Assembly: GCA_002307215.1 (NCBI GenBank)
Contig: DBTU01000047.1
Coordinates: forward strand, 124,001-188,000
From: Lachnoclostridium sp. UBA1308
GTDB lineage: Bacteria > Bacillota > Clostridia > Lachnospirales > Lachnospiraceae
Length of the DNA stretch: 64,000 bases
Direction of reading: 5' to 3'
Shown: positions 7,995 to 17,037 of the stretch, one piece after another
How the letters are laid out: each line of letters starts with the position of its first letter
Numbering within the stretch: the stretch's first letter is position 1
The notes under the pieces: model-generated
Seen by the model: the letters and a program-made list of their open reading frames with translations, nothing else
Database searches by the model: none
What the model was told of the DNA's origin: nothing
Made by a program: the position numbers and the translations under genes

Positions 7995-10406
7995 CTATTC
8001 ATTTTTATATTCTCTCACCGTCATCATCTTTCCGTCTGTCTTAATACTAATCGCACCTGTCTCATAGGTAATTAGTATTTTACTGTTCATATCCTTTAAT
8101 CTGGTCAGAAGCTCCTTATGTGGGTGTCCATAAAAATTATCCTTTCCACAAGATATGAGTGATATCTCCGGTCTGATCAGGCGAAGAAATTCTATCATTG
8201 TAGAATATTTTGATCCATGATGCGCCACCTTAAGCACATCATAATCAGAGATGAGTGCAAATTCCTCGGCATTCCCCTTAAAATACTCCTTCCATATCGT
8301 CTTATCCTTCAAAAGTCTGACCACCTCTTCCTCGCCGTCTTGTTGCAAATCACCGGTGAAAAGCATGTCAAACTTCCCATAGGTAACACTTAATACAGTT
8401 GAATATGCATTGGCGGATTCCGCTGCATCTCCTACAATAGGGTGCAAACAAAAGATATGCATATCACCGTCCATGATATAATCTCCTGTACTGATATAAA
8501 GAATCGCAATCTTTCTACTCCTCGCTAGCGTCTCCAGTGTAAGGTATGACTCATCCTTATTGCTGATGGCCGGTAAAACGAGTGTGTTGATCTTAATCCT
8601 GCCTGCCTCTATCAACTCCTCAAGTCCGCTGACATGATCCTTATCCGAATGGGACATAATTGCATAATCAAGGCAGTCTGTTCCCTGTGATAACAGAAAA
8701 GGTTGTATCCGGTTAATTCCCACCTTCACTACATCCGAGCTTCCTCCATCAATCAGATAGGTCGTTTTGTTTTTACTCTCTATGTAAATTGCATCACCTT
8801 GTCCCACATCCAACATTGTAATGTCAAGCCCCTTGCTACGTCCGGGAATGAGAAACAGAATCAGTGCTGCGACCGGAATAAGAACCATCCATTTCTTATC
8901 ATACCTTTGTACACATCGGATGAAAACCATAATTAACACTATATAGATCAAGATATGTAGCAACTCCGGCTTTCCCGTCGCAATCAGATTGCCCGGTAGC
9001 TTATTTCCTATTCTACATACCTCTTCATTGAATTTCAGAATATAATTGCTTCCTCCTATCAGAAACATTCCAAGTGGTTTGCAAATTGCACCGGCGATAC
9101 CTGCAAATAGGGAATTCAGCGTTAATACCGTAATAAATGGAAGGATGATCAGATTTGTCAAAATACTATAAGTCGGAAATTGATAAAAGAAATAAGCGAC
9201 AAACGGTGTTGTTGTAATCTGTGCACTTATACTGATATAGAGACTTGATAGAATGGGGTGTTTTGTCGGAAAGATCTTCTGCAGGCAGGGATATATGACG
9301 GCTATACCAAGCACTGCCCCAAAGGAAAGCAAGAAGCCGGCACTAAGGATTTGAAGCGGGTTTTGAAACAAGATGATGAGCGCACTGAGCGCAAGGGACG
9401 AAAGCATATCGTACGTCTTACCAAATAAACCTGACAGTAACATCACAGTCATCATAACGACCGCCCGATTAGTCGACACACTGAAGTTCGTAAGAACGCC
9501 GTAGCAATAGATAAAGAATATTGTAAGTAAAGTGGCCGGTAAGATTGGAATCTTAATCTTTTTTAACAGCCAGAACATGAACATTCCAAGGAGCGATACA
9601 TGAAGTCCCGAGATTGCAAGAATATGGGAGATACCATTTACCTGATATAATTGCTTAATCTCATCATCCAGCAGATATTTGTCACCAAGCAGCATCGCAA
9701 TGACTGTTCCGGCTTCCTTATCTGATAAAATGCCTTGATAAACCGCTAGAAGTTTATCCTTAAGCCGGTCTAACTGCAAATGAAATTTGGAATAGCCGGC
9801 ATTCTTAACTGAAATGCTGTCAGCCTCCATCTTATAATCAATATTTTCAATTCGGTAATAAAGCTTTTCGTTGAATTGTCCGGGATTCCCGGGTGTAGAG
9901 AATTTACGAAGTGTTCCATGGACGGTAATCAGATTACCGATTCGATAATTTCTTGTCAATGATTCTTGGGGTTTTTTACCGCTGCCTTGTTCATCGTAAC
10001 AGAATACGATAACATTTTCACAAAGATATTCTTCTCCTGTAGGTAAGAAGACCGAATTGTTTTTCAAATAAAGGGCTTTACCCCACTGTTTCTTAACTAT
10101 CATGTTGATATTACCTGTAAGCTCGCAGATGACTTTCTGATCAAATGCCTTGGAAAGCATCGGTTCAGCAGTTTGGTCTTTCAGTGCAAAAAAGCCAATC
10201 AAGATAAGCAATGGAAGACACCAAAGGAACTTATCATGTACATTGATGAATGTATTCTTCACCCGAAACATGAAAACATAAATCACTAAGCCCAGCAACC
10301 ATATCAATATAAATAAAACAGAGTAAACAGCCCCCTGCCAAGCCAGATACATGCCTACAAGATAAGCACACAGCATCCAGACCAGCGGACGCTTTACCAC
10401 AGGCAT
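7995..10406 (-). CDS. comEC: ComEC/Rec2 DNA-uptake channel
   Basis: ComEC carries single-stranded DNA across the membrane during transformation. The 803 residues hold an N-terminal OB-like DUF4131 region, the central multi-helix competence domain (GISHILAISGLHVSLLGM near residue 252), and a C-terminal metallo-beta-lactamase-like domain with MLDVGQGDAIYIES, SHSDKDHVSGL, FTGDL and VAHHGSKYS. All parts look intact. Start: ATG after a G-run; a GTG two codons in is equally well placed. A run of 20-bp repeats separates it from the GerMN gene upstream. Confidence 0.96.
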   Translation of the reverse strand: MPVVKRPLVWMLCAYLVGMYLAWQGAVYSVLFILIWLLGLVIYVFMFRVKNTFINVHDKFLWCLPLLILIGFFALKDQTAEPMLSKAFDQKVICELTGNINMIVKKQWGKALYLKNNSVFLPTGEEYLCENVIVFCYDEQGSGKKPQESLTRNYRIGNLITVHGTLRKFSTPGNPGQFNEKLYYRIENIDYKMEADSISVKNAGYSKFHLQLDRLKDKLLAVYQGILSDKEAGTVIAMLLGDKYLLDDEIKQLYQVNGISHILAISGLHVSLLGMFMFWLLKKIKIPILPATLLTIFFIYCYGVLTNFSVSTNRAVVMMTVMLLSGLFGKTYDMLSSLALSALIILFQNPLQILSAGFLLSFGAVLGIAVIYPCLQKIFPTKHPILSSLYISISAQITTTPFVAYFFYQFPTYSILTNLIILPFITVLTLNSLFAGIAGAICKPLGMFLIGGSNYILKFNEEVCRIGNKLPGNLIATGKPELLHILIYIVLIMVFIRCVQRYDKKWMVLIPVAALILFLIPGRSKGLDITMLDVGQGDAIYIESKNKTTYLIDGGSSDVVKVGINRIQPFLLSQGTDCLDYAIMSHSDKDHVSGLEELIEAGRIKINTLVLPAISNKDESYLTLETLARSRKIAILYISTGDYIMDGDMHIFCLHPIVGDAAESANAYSTVLSVTYGKFDMLFTGDLQQDGEEEVVRLLKDKTIWKEYFKGNAEEFALISDYDVLKVAHHGSKYSTMIEFLRLIRPEISLISCGKDNFYGHPHKELLTRLKDMNSKILITYETGAISIKTDGKMMTVREYKNE

Positions 10407-10446
10407 CCCCCCATCTCTTCTTTCCTTTATTTCTTCGAACTTATGC

Positions 10447-10580
10447 TTATTTCAGATTCCTTAATCTTATTTCGGATTCCTTAATCTTATATCAGCTTCT
10501 TTAATCTTGTTTCAGCTTTTCTAAACTAATTTAAGTTTCTCAAAATTTATTGCATCTTTTCTAAGCTTATTTCTGCTCTT
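10447..10580. repeat. Degenerate 20-bp tandem repeat overlapping a stop codon
   Basis: About six and a half units of 20 bases with consensus TTATTTCAGATTCCTTAATC lie between comEC and the GerMN gene. Units start at 10447, 10467, 10487, 10507, 10527, 10547 and 10567. The last one is the 3' end of the GerMN gene, its TTA being the reverse of the stop. The units nearest comEC are best conserved with each other. Confidence 0.85.
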
Positions 10581-11469
10581 CCAATAAATCCAGATTTCGT
10601 TCAAAGGTAGTGTCAAATTCAACATCGTCAGAATAAGTCTTTTGAATCTCACTGTTAATCGTAAATTGTACCTTATGAATATCCGGAAGTTCTACCAGTG
10701 TATTTACAATGGAGTAGATTACAACCTTAGCGCTTACATCCGGTAATTTCTCCAAGAATTTCTCATTCAGATCAACGGTACAGATTCCGTCTGTCTTATA
10801 AGTATTGAGAAGTACCGTCCCCTCCGAAATAGTGCTGTACATTCCAAGTTCGGTTGGTCCGTTAATCAGCTGTTGGATTACTAACTCCTCAATGGATTCA
10901 TCTCCAGTCAGATCAACATCTGCAATATATTCGATTAGTTTATCTCCGTCTTTATTGGCAAAATAAAGCTTTGCCTTATATACATTATTTGATTCGGTAC
11001 TGTCAACAAAATCTTCGGCAGTCAACGCTCCCGCCTCATCGTCTTTCGGCGGTTGCCCTCCAATGCTGAACTGAAAGATTTCAACCCCGGAAATCTGACT
11101 CAACGTTTTCACTATAGCTGCCCGACACAGAACCTTATTAACCTTTGATAACTCACTGTATGCCGTGTCGAGATCCATCAAAAGGCTGCCGCTTTCATCA
11201 AAGTTCCAAGTTACATTGATGCTTTTTGGTAACGCATTCATATATAAAGCATTTCCCGGTGTTTTCTGAAGCATATAAATCAATTCCTTAATCCGATCTT
11301 CTTTTTCAGTCCCAATTAAAGTATAGCTTTCCGTTACAAGCCCTAAGGTCTTGGAATTTATATAATATACATCTACCGTTTTACCGTCTGATTTATTACT
11401 ATCCCCACTACAGGCTCCCAGAAATGAACCACATATAAGAATAACGATTAATAATGTTAATTTAGTCAT
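10567..11469 (-). CDS. GerMN-domain lipoprotein
   Basis: The protein starts with a lipoprotein signal (hydrophobic run, then FLGAC lipobox near residue 20) and carries two GerMN-like domains, the second clear in LVIQQLINGPTELGMYSTI and the first in IKELIYMLQKTPGNA. GerM in Bacillus is an envelope protein needed for sporulation and germination; a role in envelope or spore assembly is inferred. I chose the ATG at 11469 after GAGGG, which begins right at the signal peptide; ATG codons upstream to 11523 lack a ribosome site. It follows the histidine kinase gene in one transcript. Confidence 0.85.
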   Translation of the reverse strand: MTKLTLLIVILICGSFLGACSGDSNKSDGKTVDVYYINSKTLGLVTESYTLIGTEKEDRIKELIYMLQKTPGNALYMNALPKSINVTWNFDESGSLLMDLDTAYSELSKVNKVLCRAAIVKTLSQISGVEIFQFSIGGQPPKDDEAGALTAEDFVDSTESNNVYKAKLYFANKDGDKLIEYIADVDLTGDESIEELVIQQLINGPTELGMYSTISEGTVLLNTYKTDGICTVDLNEKFLEKLPDVSAKVVIYSIVNTLVELPDIHKVQFTINSEIQKTYSDDVEFDTTFERNLDLLEEQK

Positions 11470-11532
11470 GTTTTCCCTCATTCCTGCGCGTGTTTTCTGC
11501 TCCTTCGAAGCTTGCGTGTCCATAAGACCAGA

Positions 11533-12930
11533 CTATACGATGTAGTTGAGCGGTATCCTGACATTGAAGGTGGAACCCTCGCCTTCTTTACTATATACCT
11601 TGATAGCACCATGATGCATCTGAATTGCATTCTTAGTGATTGCAAGCCCCAGTCCTGTTCCTCCGGTTTCACGTGATCTTGCCTTATCTACACGGTAAAA
11701 ACGTTCAAAGATGGAATCCTGTGCCTCCTCCGGTATTCCGATACCGGAATCGGAAATCTTAATAAAGAAGTACTTATGATCCGCATTCAGAGATACCCTT
11801 ACCCATCCGTCTTCAATATTATACTTGATTGCATTTTCAATTAAATTAGAGATAGCAAGTAACAGTTTCACCTCATCCACCTCAGCAACCACCGGCCTGA
11901 AGCTCTCATAAATAATCTCAATATTTTGCTTATTAGCAATTGGACTAAGCCGTTTTAGAATAAGTTCCAGCAGCTCATTAATATTCACAGCAGCTATATG
12001 CATATCTCCTGCCGTCTTATCCAGTTTAACCAGCGACAGAAGATCGTTAATGATTTTATTCTCCCGCTCTATCTCATCCGTAATATCTAGTAGAAATTCC
12101 CGATATAACTCCACTGGAGTATCCTCCTGCATAAGCAGAGAATCGGCCAGAACCTTTATCGATGTAATCGGCGTCTTCAATTCATGCGACACATTTGAAA
12201 CAAACTCCTGTCTTGACATCTCTAGCTTTTGCATTCGGTTAATCATATGGCTGAAGGAGTCCGAAATCTTCTCAATCTCGTTATAACCCTTGATGGCTAT
12301 ACCTTCATCCAAGCGATAACCATCTGTCATTCGGTCGATAGAATTCACTACATTTGTCAGTGGTTTTGTTAAGATTCCCGAAAAATAAATAGCAAAAACA
12401 ACGATAAGAATAACCAACGTTATGGAGTACAGCTGAACTCTGCGTTCCATACTGTCCCTAATAATGCCGATGTCTTTCGTTGAAAAGCTCATGACAATAG
12501 CACCCATTATTTCATTCGAGTTATTATGAGTGATCGGATAAGTCAATCTCAAATATTGTGTTTTGTCATTGTTTAGAGGGGTATTGCTACCACCGCTCAG
12601 ACACTTTATTACATCCTCGGAGATTAGATACTTTCCATCCTCCAAGGTATAGGTATCTTTGATTACCTTCAGATTATCGTTAACTATGATAATCCTTCCC
12701 TCAAAATAATCAGCTAATCTCGTAACTTCTTTATCAATATCATCGTCATCACCTGTTGCAAGATAAGTCGAAACATTTAGTTTATTGGATAATACTTTTC
12801 CCTGATTCTCAATCTTAGTAATCCGGTTATTAATCTGCTTTTCCACTACAGTATTCAAAAGTACATAAGAGAAGAAAAGAAGCGGAACTATACCCAGAAT
12901 GATAAAAATCAATATAAGGTACATTCTCAT
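11533..12930 (-). CDS. Sensor histidine kinase (WalK/PhoR type)
   Basis: A membrane sensor that phosphorylates the response regulator encoded just upstream. Order: membrane helix at 7-27, extracellular sensor region to about 165, second helix about 168-186, HAMP, phosphoacceptor box VSHELKTPITS with His249, then the ATPase with NLIENAIKY (N box), DSGIGIP (G1), FERFYRV (F) and GTGLGLAI (G2). Nothing is missing in its 465 residues. The ribosome site at the ATG is weak, consistent with coupling to the upstream gene. The signal is unknown; the extracellular part has a PAS-like length. Confidence 0.93.
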   Translation of the reverse strand: MRMYLILIFIILGIVPLLFFSYVLLNTVVEKQINNRITKIENQGKVLSNKLNVSTYLATGDDDDIDKEVTRLADYFEGRIIIVNDNLKVIKDTYTLEDGKYLISEDVIKCLSGGSNTPLNNDKTQYLRLTYPITHNNSNEIMGAIVMSFSTKDIGIIRDSMERRVQLYSITLVILIVVFAIYFSGILTKPLTNVVNSIDRMTDGYRLDEGIAIKGYNEIEKISDSFSHMINRMQKLEMSRQEFVSNVSHELKTPITSIKVLADSLLMQEDTPVELYREFLLDITDEIERENKIINDLLSLVKLDKTAGDMHIAAVNINELLELILKRLSPIANKQNIEIIYESFRPVVAEVDEVKLLLAISNLIENAIKYNIEDGWVRVSLNADHKYFFIKISDSGIGIPEEAQDSIFERFYRVDKARSRETGGTGLGLAITKNAIQMHHGAIKVYSKEGEGSTFNVRIPLNYIV

Positions 12931-12949
12931 GCTGTTAAATATTTGTAAT

Positions 12950-13642
12950 TTACTCTTGATTCTGGAAAAAATATCCTACACCCCATTTTGTATGTATATA
13001 TTTTGGCTCACTCGGATTGCTTTCAATTTTTTCGCGAAGTCTTCTGATATGAACATCCACAGTCCTTACATCTCCGGGATAGTCATAACCCCATACGATA
13101 TTAAGAAGATTTTCGCGACTATATACCTTATTCGGATTAAATACCAATAGTTCGAGTAAATCAAATTCCTTCGCAGTCAAATTCACTTCTTTTCCGGCTA
13201 TATAGACTCTTCTGTTCTCGCAGTCAATCTTCATATCACCAAAAGCAATTGATTTTGCATCTGAAGTTCCATTGCCCTTACTGCTCCTGCGTATAATGGC
13301 TTTAATTCTGGCTTTAACCTCCAAAATATTAAAAGGTTTGGTGATATAGTCATCCGCACCATACTCAAGACCCAGAATTTTATCCATATCATCACCCTTT
13401 GCTGTCAGCATGATAATCGGCATCGTTGAAAATTCTCTGATTTGTTGGCATACCTCAAAACCGTTCAGCTTAGGTAGCATCACATCAAGTAGAACCACAT
13501 CATAATCCTTCTGCTTGGCTGCCTCTAAGGCTTCCTCACCGTCATAAGCACAATCCACTTCCATACCATCCTGCTCGAGGCTGAACCTTATTCCTTTTAC
13601 GATAAGCTTTTCATCGTCAACTACTAGTACTTTCTTAGCCAT
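12950..13642 (-). CDS. OmpR/WalR-family response regulator
   Basis: A DNA-binding response regulator of 230 residues. The receiver has the acidic pair DDE at 9-11, the phosphorylated Asp53 in LLDVMLPKLNG, Thr in MLTAKG and Lys in YITKPF. The C-terminal winged helix contains LTAKEFDLLELL and YPGDVRTVDVHIRRLREKI. The start follows TTGGAGG; the frame can be read four codons upstream, but that only translates the ribosome site. It is the first gene of a run with the kinase and GerMN lipoprotein, suggesting envelope control of WalRK or PhoPR type. Confidence 0.93.
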   Translation of the reverse strand: MAKKVLVVDDEKLIVKGIRFSLEQDGMEVDCAYDGEEALEAAKQKDYDVVLLDVMLPKLNGFEVCQQIREFSTMPIIMLTAKGDDMDKILGLEYGADDYITKPFNILEVKARIKAIIRRSSKGNGTSDAKSIAFGDMKIDCENRRVYIAGKEVNLTAKEFDLLELLVFNPNKVYSRENLLNIVWGYDYPGDVRTVDVHIRRLREKIESNPSEPKYIHTKWGVGYFFQNQE

Positions 13643-13686
13643 ATATACCTCCATTTAGCTTTGATTCGAACACATCTGCAGCATTA

Positions 13687-14364
13687 TTATACAGTGATAT
13701 AAGAAGAAATGCGGTTGAATACGCCTTCCTTTATTCCTGTTATATTCATCAGATCTTCGATCAATTTAAAATTACCGTTGGTGTTGCGGTAAGTGATAAT
13801 ACTGTCCGCTTTTGCCTGTCCGATTCCCGGAAGTGTCATTAATTCCTCTGCCGTTGCAGTGTTGATATTAACTAAGCCTGAAGCCTTGTCATTATCTTCT
13901 GAAGCCGATTGATCACCATCCACTAATTCCTCCGTAGTGAGATCTTTAATCTCCTCCTTCGTCGGAATATAAATTCTCTGTCCATCCGTAACAGACTCAG
14001 CTTGATTCATATAGTCCCCTGCCGCAGCTTTCGTCAGCCCACCGGACAGTTCAATTAAATCACATACTCTTGAACCTGCTTTTATCTGATATACGCCCGG
14101 ATTGACCACTGCACCGCAGATATGGACATAAATCAGCAAATCCTCGTCGAATTGTTCGGGAACTTGCGAAGCCATGACGGAAGCTGTTTCAGAAGGCACT
14201 GCCGGACTGATATTCTCAGGCACTTCGTCATATTGTCCATTCTCCGACAAAGAAGAGGTTCTGGCATTCTTTGAATTGCATCCATTCATTGATATGCAGT
14301 AACTAACTCCTGCAATTATAAGTAATCCGCAGGTTATTCCTATCGTAATGTATTTCTTATTCAT
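13687..14364 (-). CDS. comEA: ComEA family DNA receptor for competence
   Basis: ComEA binds double-stranded DNA at the cell surface and hands it to ComEC. The 225 residues begin with a membrane anchor (about 5-24), then a variable spacer, an SLBB domain (IYVHICGAVVNPGVYQI near residue 78) and a C-terminal helix-hairpin-helix repeat, VNINTATAEELMTLPGIG with AKADSIITYR and LMNITGIKEG. The HhH pair is the DNA-binding unit. It lies 44 bases upstream of the response regulator gene on the same strand, close enough to share a transcript. Confidence 0.92.
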   Translation of the reverse strand: MNKKYITIGITCGLLIIAGVSYCISMNGCNSKNARTSSLSENGQYDEVPENISPAVPSETASVMASQVPEQFDEDLLIYVHICGAVVNPGVYQIKAGSRVCDLIELSGGLTKAAAGDYMNQAESVTDGQRIYIPTKEEIKDLTTEELVDGDQSASEDNDKASGLVNINTATAEELMTLPGIGQAKADSIITYRNTNGNFKLIEDLMNITGIKEGVFNRISSYITV

Positions 14365-14483
14365 TGTTATCTTTCCTCTGGAAAAGACAACTTAAAGTAC
14401 CCTCTGTACTTCTCTGATAAGACATTCTTATTTTACATAATCTGCACATCATTTACAATAGGCATAATAACTATATTTCATAT

Positions 14484-14936
14484 TTATCCTATACAATTTT
14501 TGCGATTCCAATTAAAAATAACAATTCCAGCTACAATGAATATCACGCCTATCAGCTTCTTCCATTCAAAGGATACCTTCTCACATCCACAGATACCGAA
14601 TAGTTCGATGAAGTAAGCAACCAGCATCTGTGCAGTAATGATAAACATATTTGCCACAGCAGGCCCCAACGAATCCACACTTTTGATTACCGTAAAAGTG
14701 ATAAAGGCTCCCATTACGCCGCCCAGTAGCATATATTTCTGATTCACTTTCAAAAGGGACGCAAAACTGCCGTGTCTTCCGGTTACAATCCATGCACTGA
14801 TACAGACAAGAAAGGCTGTCAACTGAACAAAGGCCGCAGTTACCCATAGACCCGACTGTTTGGTCACATTTGTATTAAATACTCCCTGAATACTCATCAA
14901 AGCTCCAGAAACAATAGCAATAAGAAAACCCCACAT
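14484..14936 (-). CDS. DMT-family transporter of the YdcZ (DUF606) type
   Basis: Inner-membrane protein of 150 residues with five hydrophobic helices, typical of the YdcZ group: GALMSIQGVFNTNVTKQ near residue 11, GGVMGAFITFTVIKSVDSLG mid-protein and GVIFIVAGIVIFNW at the end. Members are half-size drug/metabolite transporter relatives of unknown substrate. The start ATG follows AAGGTTTGGTG. It is flanked by comEA and, divergently, the LspA-like gene, and shows no operon partner. Confidence 0.85.
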   Translation of the reverse strand: MWGFLIAIVSGALMSIQGVFNTNVTKQSGLWVTAAFVQLTAFLVCISAWIVTGRHGSFASLLKVNQKYMLLGGVMGAFITFTVIKSVDSLGPAVANMFIITAQMLVAYFIELFGICGCEKVSFEWKKLIGVIFIVAGIVIFNWNRKNCIG

Positions 14937-15030
14937 GGAAACACCAAACCTTTCTTCTTAACATACCTACTGTTCTTAACATAACCTATTTCTATTTTCA
15001 CTATTCAGCTTAAATGCCAATAAAAATATT

Positions 15031-15060
15031 TTTACAAGTTTAAGCTATTTATGGTATAGT
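15031..15060 (+). promoter_or_regulatory. Possible promoter for the LspA-like gene
   Basis: TTTACA (15031-15036), an 18-base spacer and TATAGT (15055-15060) stand about 95 bases before the ATG. Plausible sigma-A elements in an AT-rich region. Confidence 0.4.
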
Positions 15061-15155
15061 TTTCTTAAGAATCAATATATGTAAACTACAAGTGCTATAT
15101 CATTGGTACAGATCAGCCTAGCAAGTATAATAAAAAATCCGGGGGATATCATATC

Positions 15156-15704
15156 ATGTTTACCGTAAAAAGAATCAAGAAGTTTATAGAAATACTGTTA
15201 CCTATCATTTTATTGATATTGATTGATCAGGTAATAAAAATCTATATTGCAGAAAAGTTAATGCAAAAGAATTTTTATTTTGTTAATAATATTCTTGGCT
15301 TCAAACCATATAAAAACATTGAATACTCCTGGTTAAATAGTGTTTTTAATCTAAAAATCGGTTTATTCACACATATCGTTGTTGTAATCATTCTATTGTT
15401 AGCTACTGTTGTAATTTACGATTTTATGGCAAGTATGAAGGTGATTAGCCTACTTGAAAAATGGTTATTTATGTTTTTATTTGCCGGAATACTCTGCTCC
15501 TTTCTTGATAAAATATTTTGGGGTGGTAGTCTGGATTATATTTGGCTGAAGCATTTTTTTATATTTGATCTGAAGGATATTTACCTTTCAATATTTGAAA
15601 TAATTACATTATTATGCTTAATCTTTAATTACAAAAAAATAAGGAATTATAATGAAAAGAAATTATATGCCGATTTTAAGAATTACATCCAAACCAGACA
15701 TTAA
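15156..15704 (+). CDS. Divergent signal peptidase II (LspA)-like membrane protein
   Basis: Four hydrophobic helices and the LspA layout are visible in 182 residues: LIDQVIKIYI near residue 22 (the DxxxK start motif), FLDKIFWGGSLDY around Asp118, and FIFDLKDIYLSIFE with Asp141. These match the NLIDR and FNxAD catalytic boxes of lipoprotein signal peptidase, with both aspartates kept but neighbouring residues changed (CSFLDK for GNLIDR, FDLKD for FNLAD). The Asn-Gly-Ala-Ala-Phe box is not recognisable. It may process a special lipoprotein or have lost proteolysis. The ATG follows GGGGGATATC at a workable distance. It stands alone. Confidence 0.65.
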   Translation: MFTVKRIKKFIEILLPIILLILIDQVIKIYIAEKLMQKNFYFVNNILGFKPYKNIEYSWLNSVFNLKIGLFTHIVVVIILLLATVVIYDFMASMKVISLLEKWLFMFLFAGILCSFLDKIFWGGSLDYIWLKHFFIFDLKDIYLSIFEIITLLCLIFNYKKIRNYNEKKLYADFKNYIQTRH

Positions 15705-15731
15705 TCAAGTAAGTTACTACTTCGACTGTAC

Positions 15732-15805
15732 AACAAAAGAGGCTATTCCAAATCGGTGCGATATGCCAGCTTATCACAGACCAAGATGGAACAGCCTCTT
15801 TTGTT
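15732..15805. terminator. Bidirectional terminator between the LspA-like gene and argD
   Basis: AACAAAAGAGGCTATTCC (15732-15749) pairs with GGAACAGCCTCTTTTGTT (15788-15805), with one mismatch, around a 38-base loop. A-runs and T-runs flank both ends, so it can stop transcription from both converging genes. Confidence 0.8.
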
Positions 15806-15810
15806 ATAGA

Positions 15811-17001
15811 TTATTTCATTTCAATAAGACACTGATCAAGAATTTTGATCATTTCATCTACATCCTTCTTTGTTATAATCAATGGTGGCACAAAGCGGAT
15901 GACATTCGCCCCGGCAGCAATTAGGATTAAACCGCGCTCCATGATCTTTGGAACCAAATCCTTAACCGGTATCGTAAACTCCAATCCCTGCATAAGGCCC
16001 AGACCACGGCGTTCCTTGATTATGTCATGTTTTTGTACCAGCTCCTCCAGTTTAACTGTCAGATATGCTCCGACTGCATTTACGTTATCTAGGATTTTCT
16101 CGCTTTCAAAGAGATCAAACACCTTACTCACAGCGGCAGTAACAAAGGGATTGCCTCCGTAGGTAGTTCCGTGATCCCCCGGTTCAAAAGCTTGTGCTAC
16201 CTTTTGTGTCGCTGCAAAGGCACCGACAGGAACGCCGCAGCCAAGTGCTTTTGCAGCAGTAACGATATCGGGCTTAATACCGAACTGTTCGTAGGCAAAC
16301 ATCGTTCCGGTTCGTCCCATACCGCATTGAATCTCATCCAAAATGAGAATGATATCCTTCTCATCGCAGAGTTTTCTTACTCCTTGAAGGAATTCTTTGT
16401 TAGCGGGGTACAAACCGCCTTCTCCCTGCACTGTTTCTAAAATCACTGCGCAAGTATTTTCCTGAATTAATTTCTTTACACTTTCAAGATCATTAAAGTC
16501 GGCAAATACGACTCCGCCGATTAAGGGTTCGAAAGCATCGCGGTATTTCTTCGTACCGGTTATGCTAAGTGCACCCATACTGCGTCCATGGAAGGACTGA
16601 TTCATGGAAATGATCTGACTGTTCGAGATACCATGCTTCTTATAATAATACTTTCTTGCCAGCTTGACAGCACCTTCAATTGCTTCAGTACCGCTGCTGG
16701 TAAAGAACACTTGATCCATTCCGGATGCTTTTTGCAACTTAACAGCCGCCTCCAGTGAGGGTATACTGTAAAACAAATTAGAGATATGAAGTACCTTATC
16801 TATCTGTGCTTTTAATGAATCGTTATATTCTTGATTGCCGTAACCCAAGGCAAAAACAGCAATTCCCGCTGCAAAGTCAAGATATTTCTTACCGTCTGTG
16901 TCATAAAGATACACACCTTCGCCATGATCAAATACAATTTTATAGCGGTTATAAGTATGCATCAGTACCTTTTCTGCTTCCTCTATATATTGCTGCATCA
17001 T
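15811..17001 (-). CDS. argD: Acetylornithine aminotransferase
   Basis: A pyridoxal-phosphate class III aminotransferase that converts N-acetylglutamate semialdehyde to N-acetylornithine. Visible are FTSSGTEAIEGAVKLAR, NQSFHGRSMGALSITG, LDEIQCGMGRTGTMFAYEQ and the catalytic lysine in TAAKALGCGVPVGAFAA. At 396 residues it is the normal size. The ATG at 17001 follows GGAGG; an adjacent ATG is possible. It is last in the argJ-argB-argD run and ends at a bidirectional terminator. Confidence 0.95.
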   Translation of the reverse strand: MMQQYIEEAEKVLMHTYNRYKIVFDHGEGVYLYDTDGKKYLDFAAGIAVFALGYGNQEYNDSLKAQIDKVLHISNLFYSIPSLEAAVKLQKASGMDQVFFTSSGTEAIEGAVKLARKYYYKKHGISNSQIISMNQSFHGRSMGALSITGTKKYRDAFEPLIGGVVFADFNDLESVKKLIQENTCAVILETVQGEGGLYPANKEFLQGVRKLCDEKDIILILDEIQCGMGRTGTMFAYEQFGIKPDIVTAAKALGCGVPVGAFAATQKVAQAFEPGDHGTTYGGNPFVTAAVSKVFDLFESEKILDNVNAVGAYLTVKLEELVQKHDIIKERRGLGLMQGLEFTIPVKDLVPKIMERGLILIAAGANVIRFVPPLIITKKDVDEMIKILDQCLIEMK

Positions 17002-17037
17002 TGATACCTCCATTTAAAGAATAATAGTTCATTATAT

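Noticed and set aside
10447..10580. CRISPR array or DnaA-box cluster
   Set aside because: Units of 20 bases with no spacers and no TTATCCACA-type boxes.
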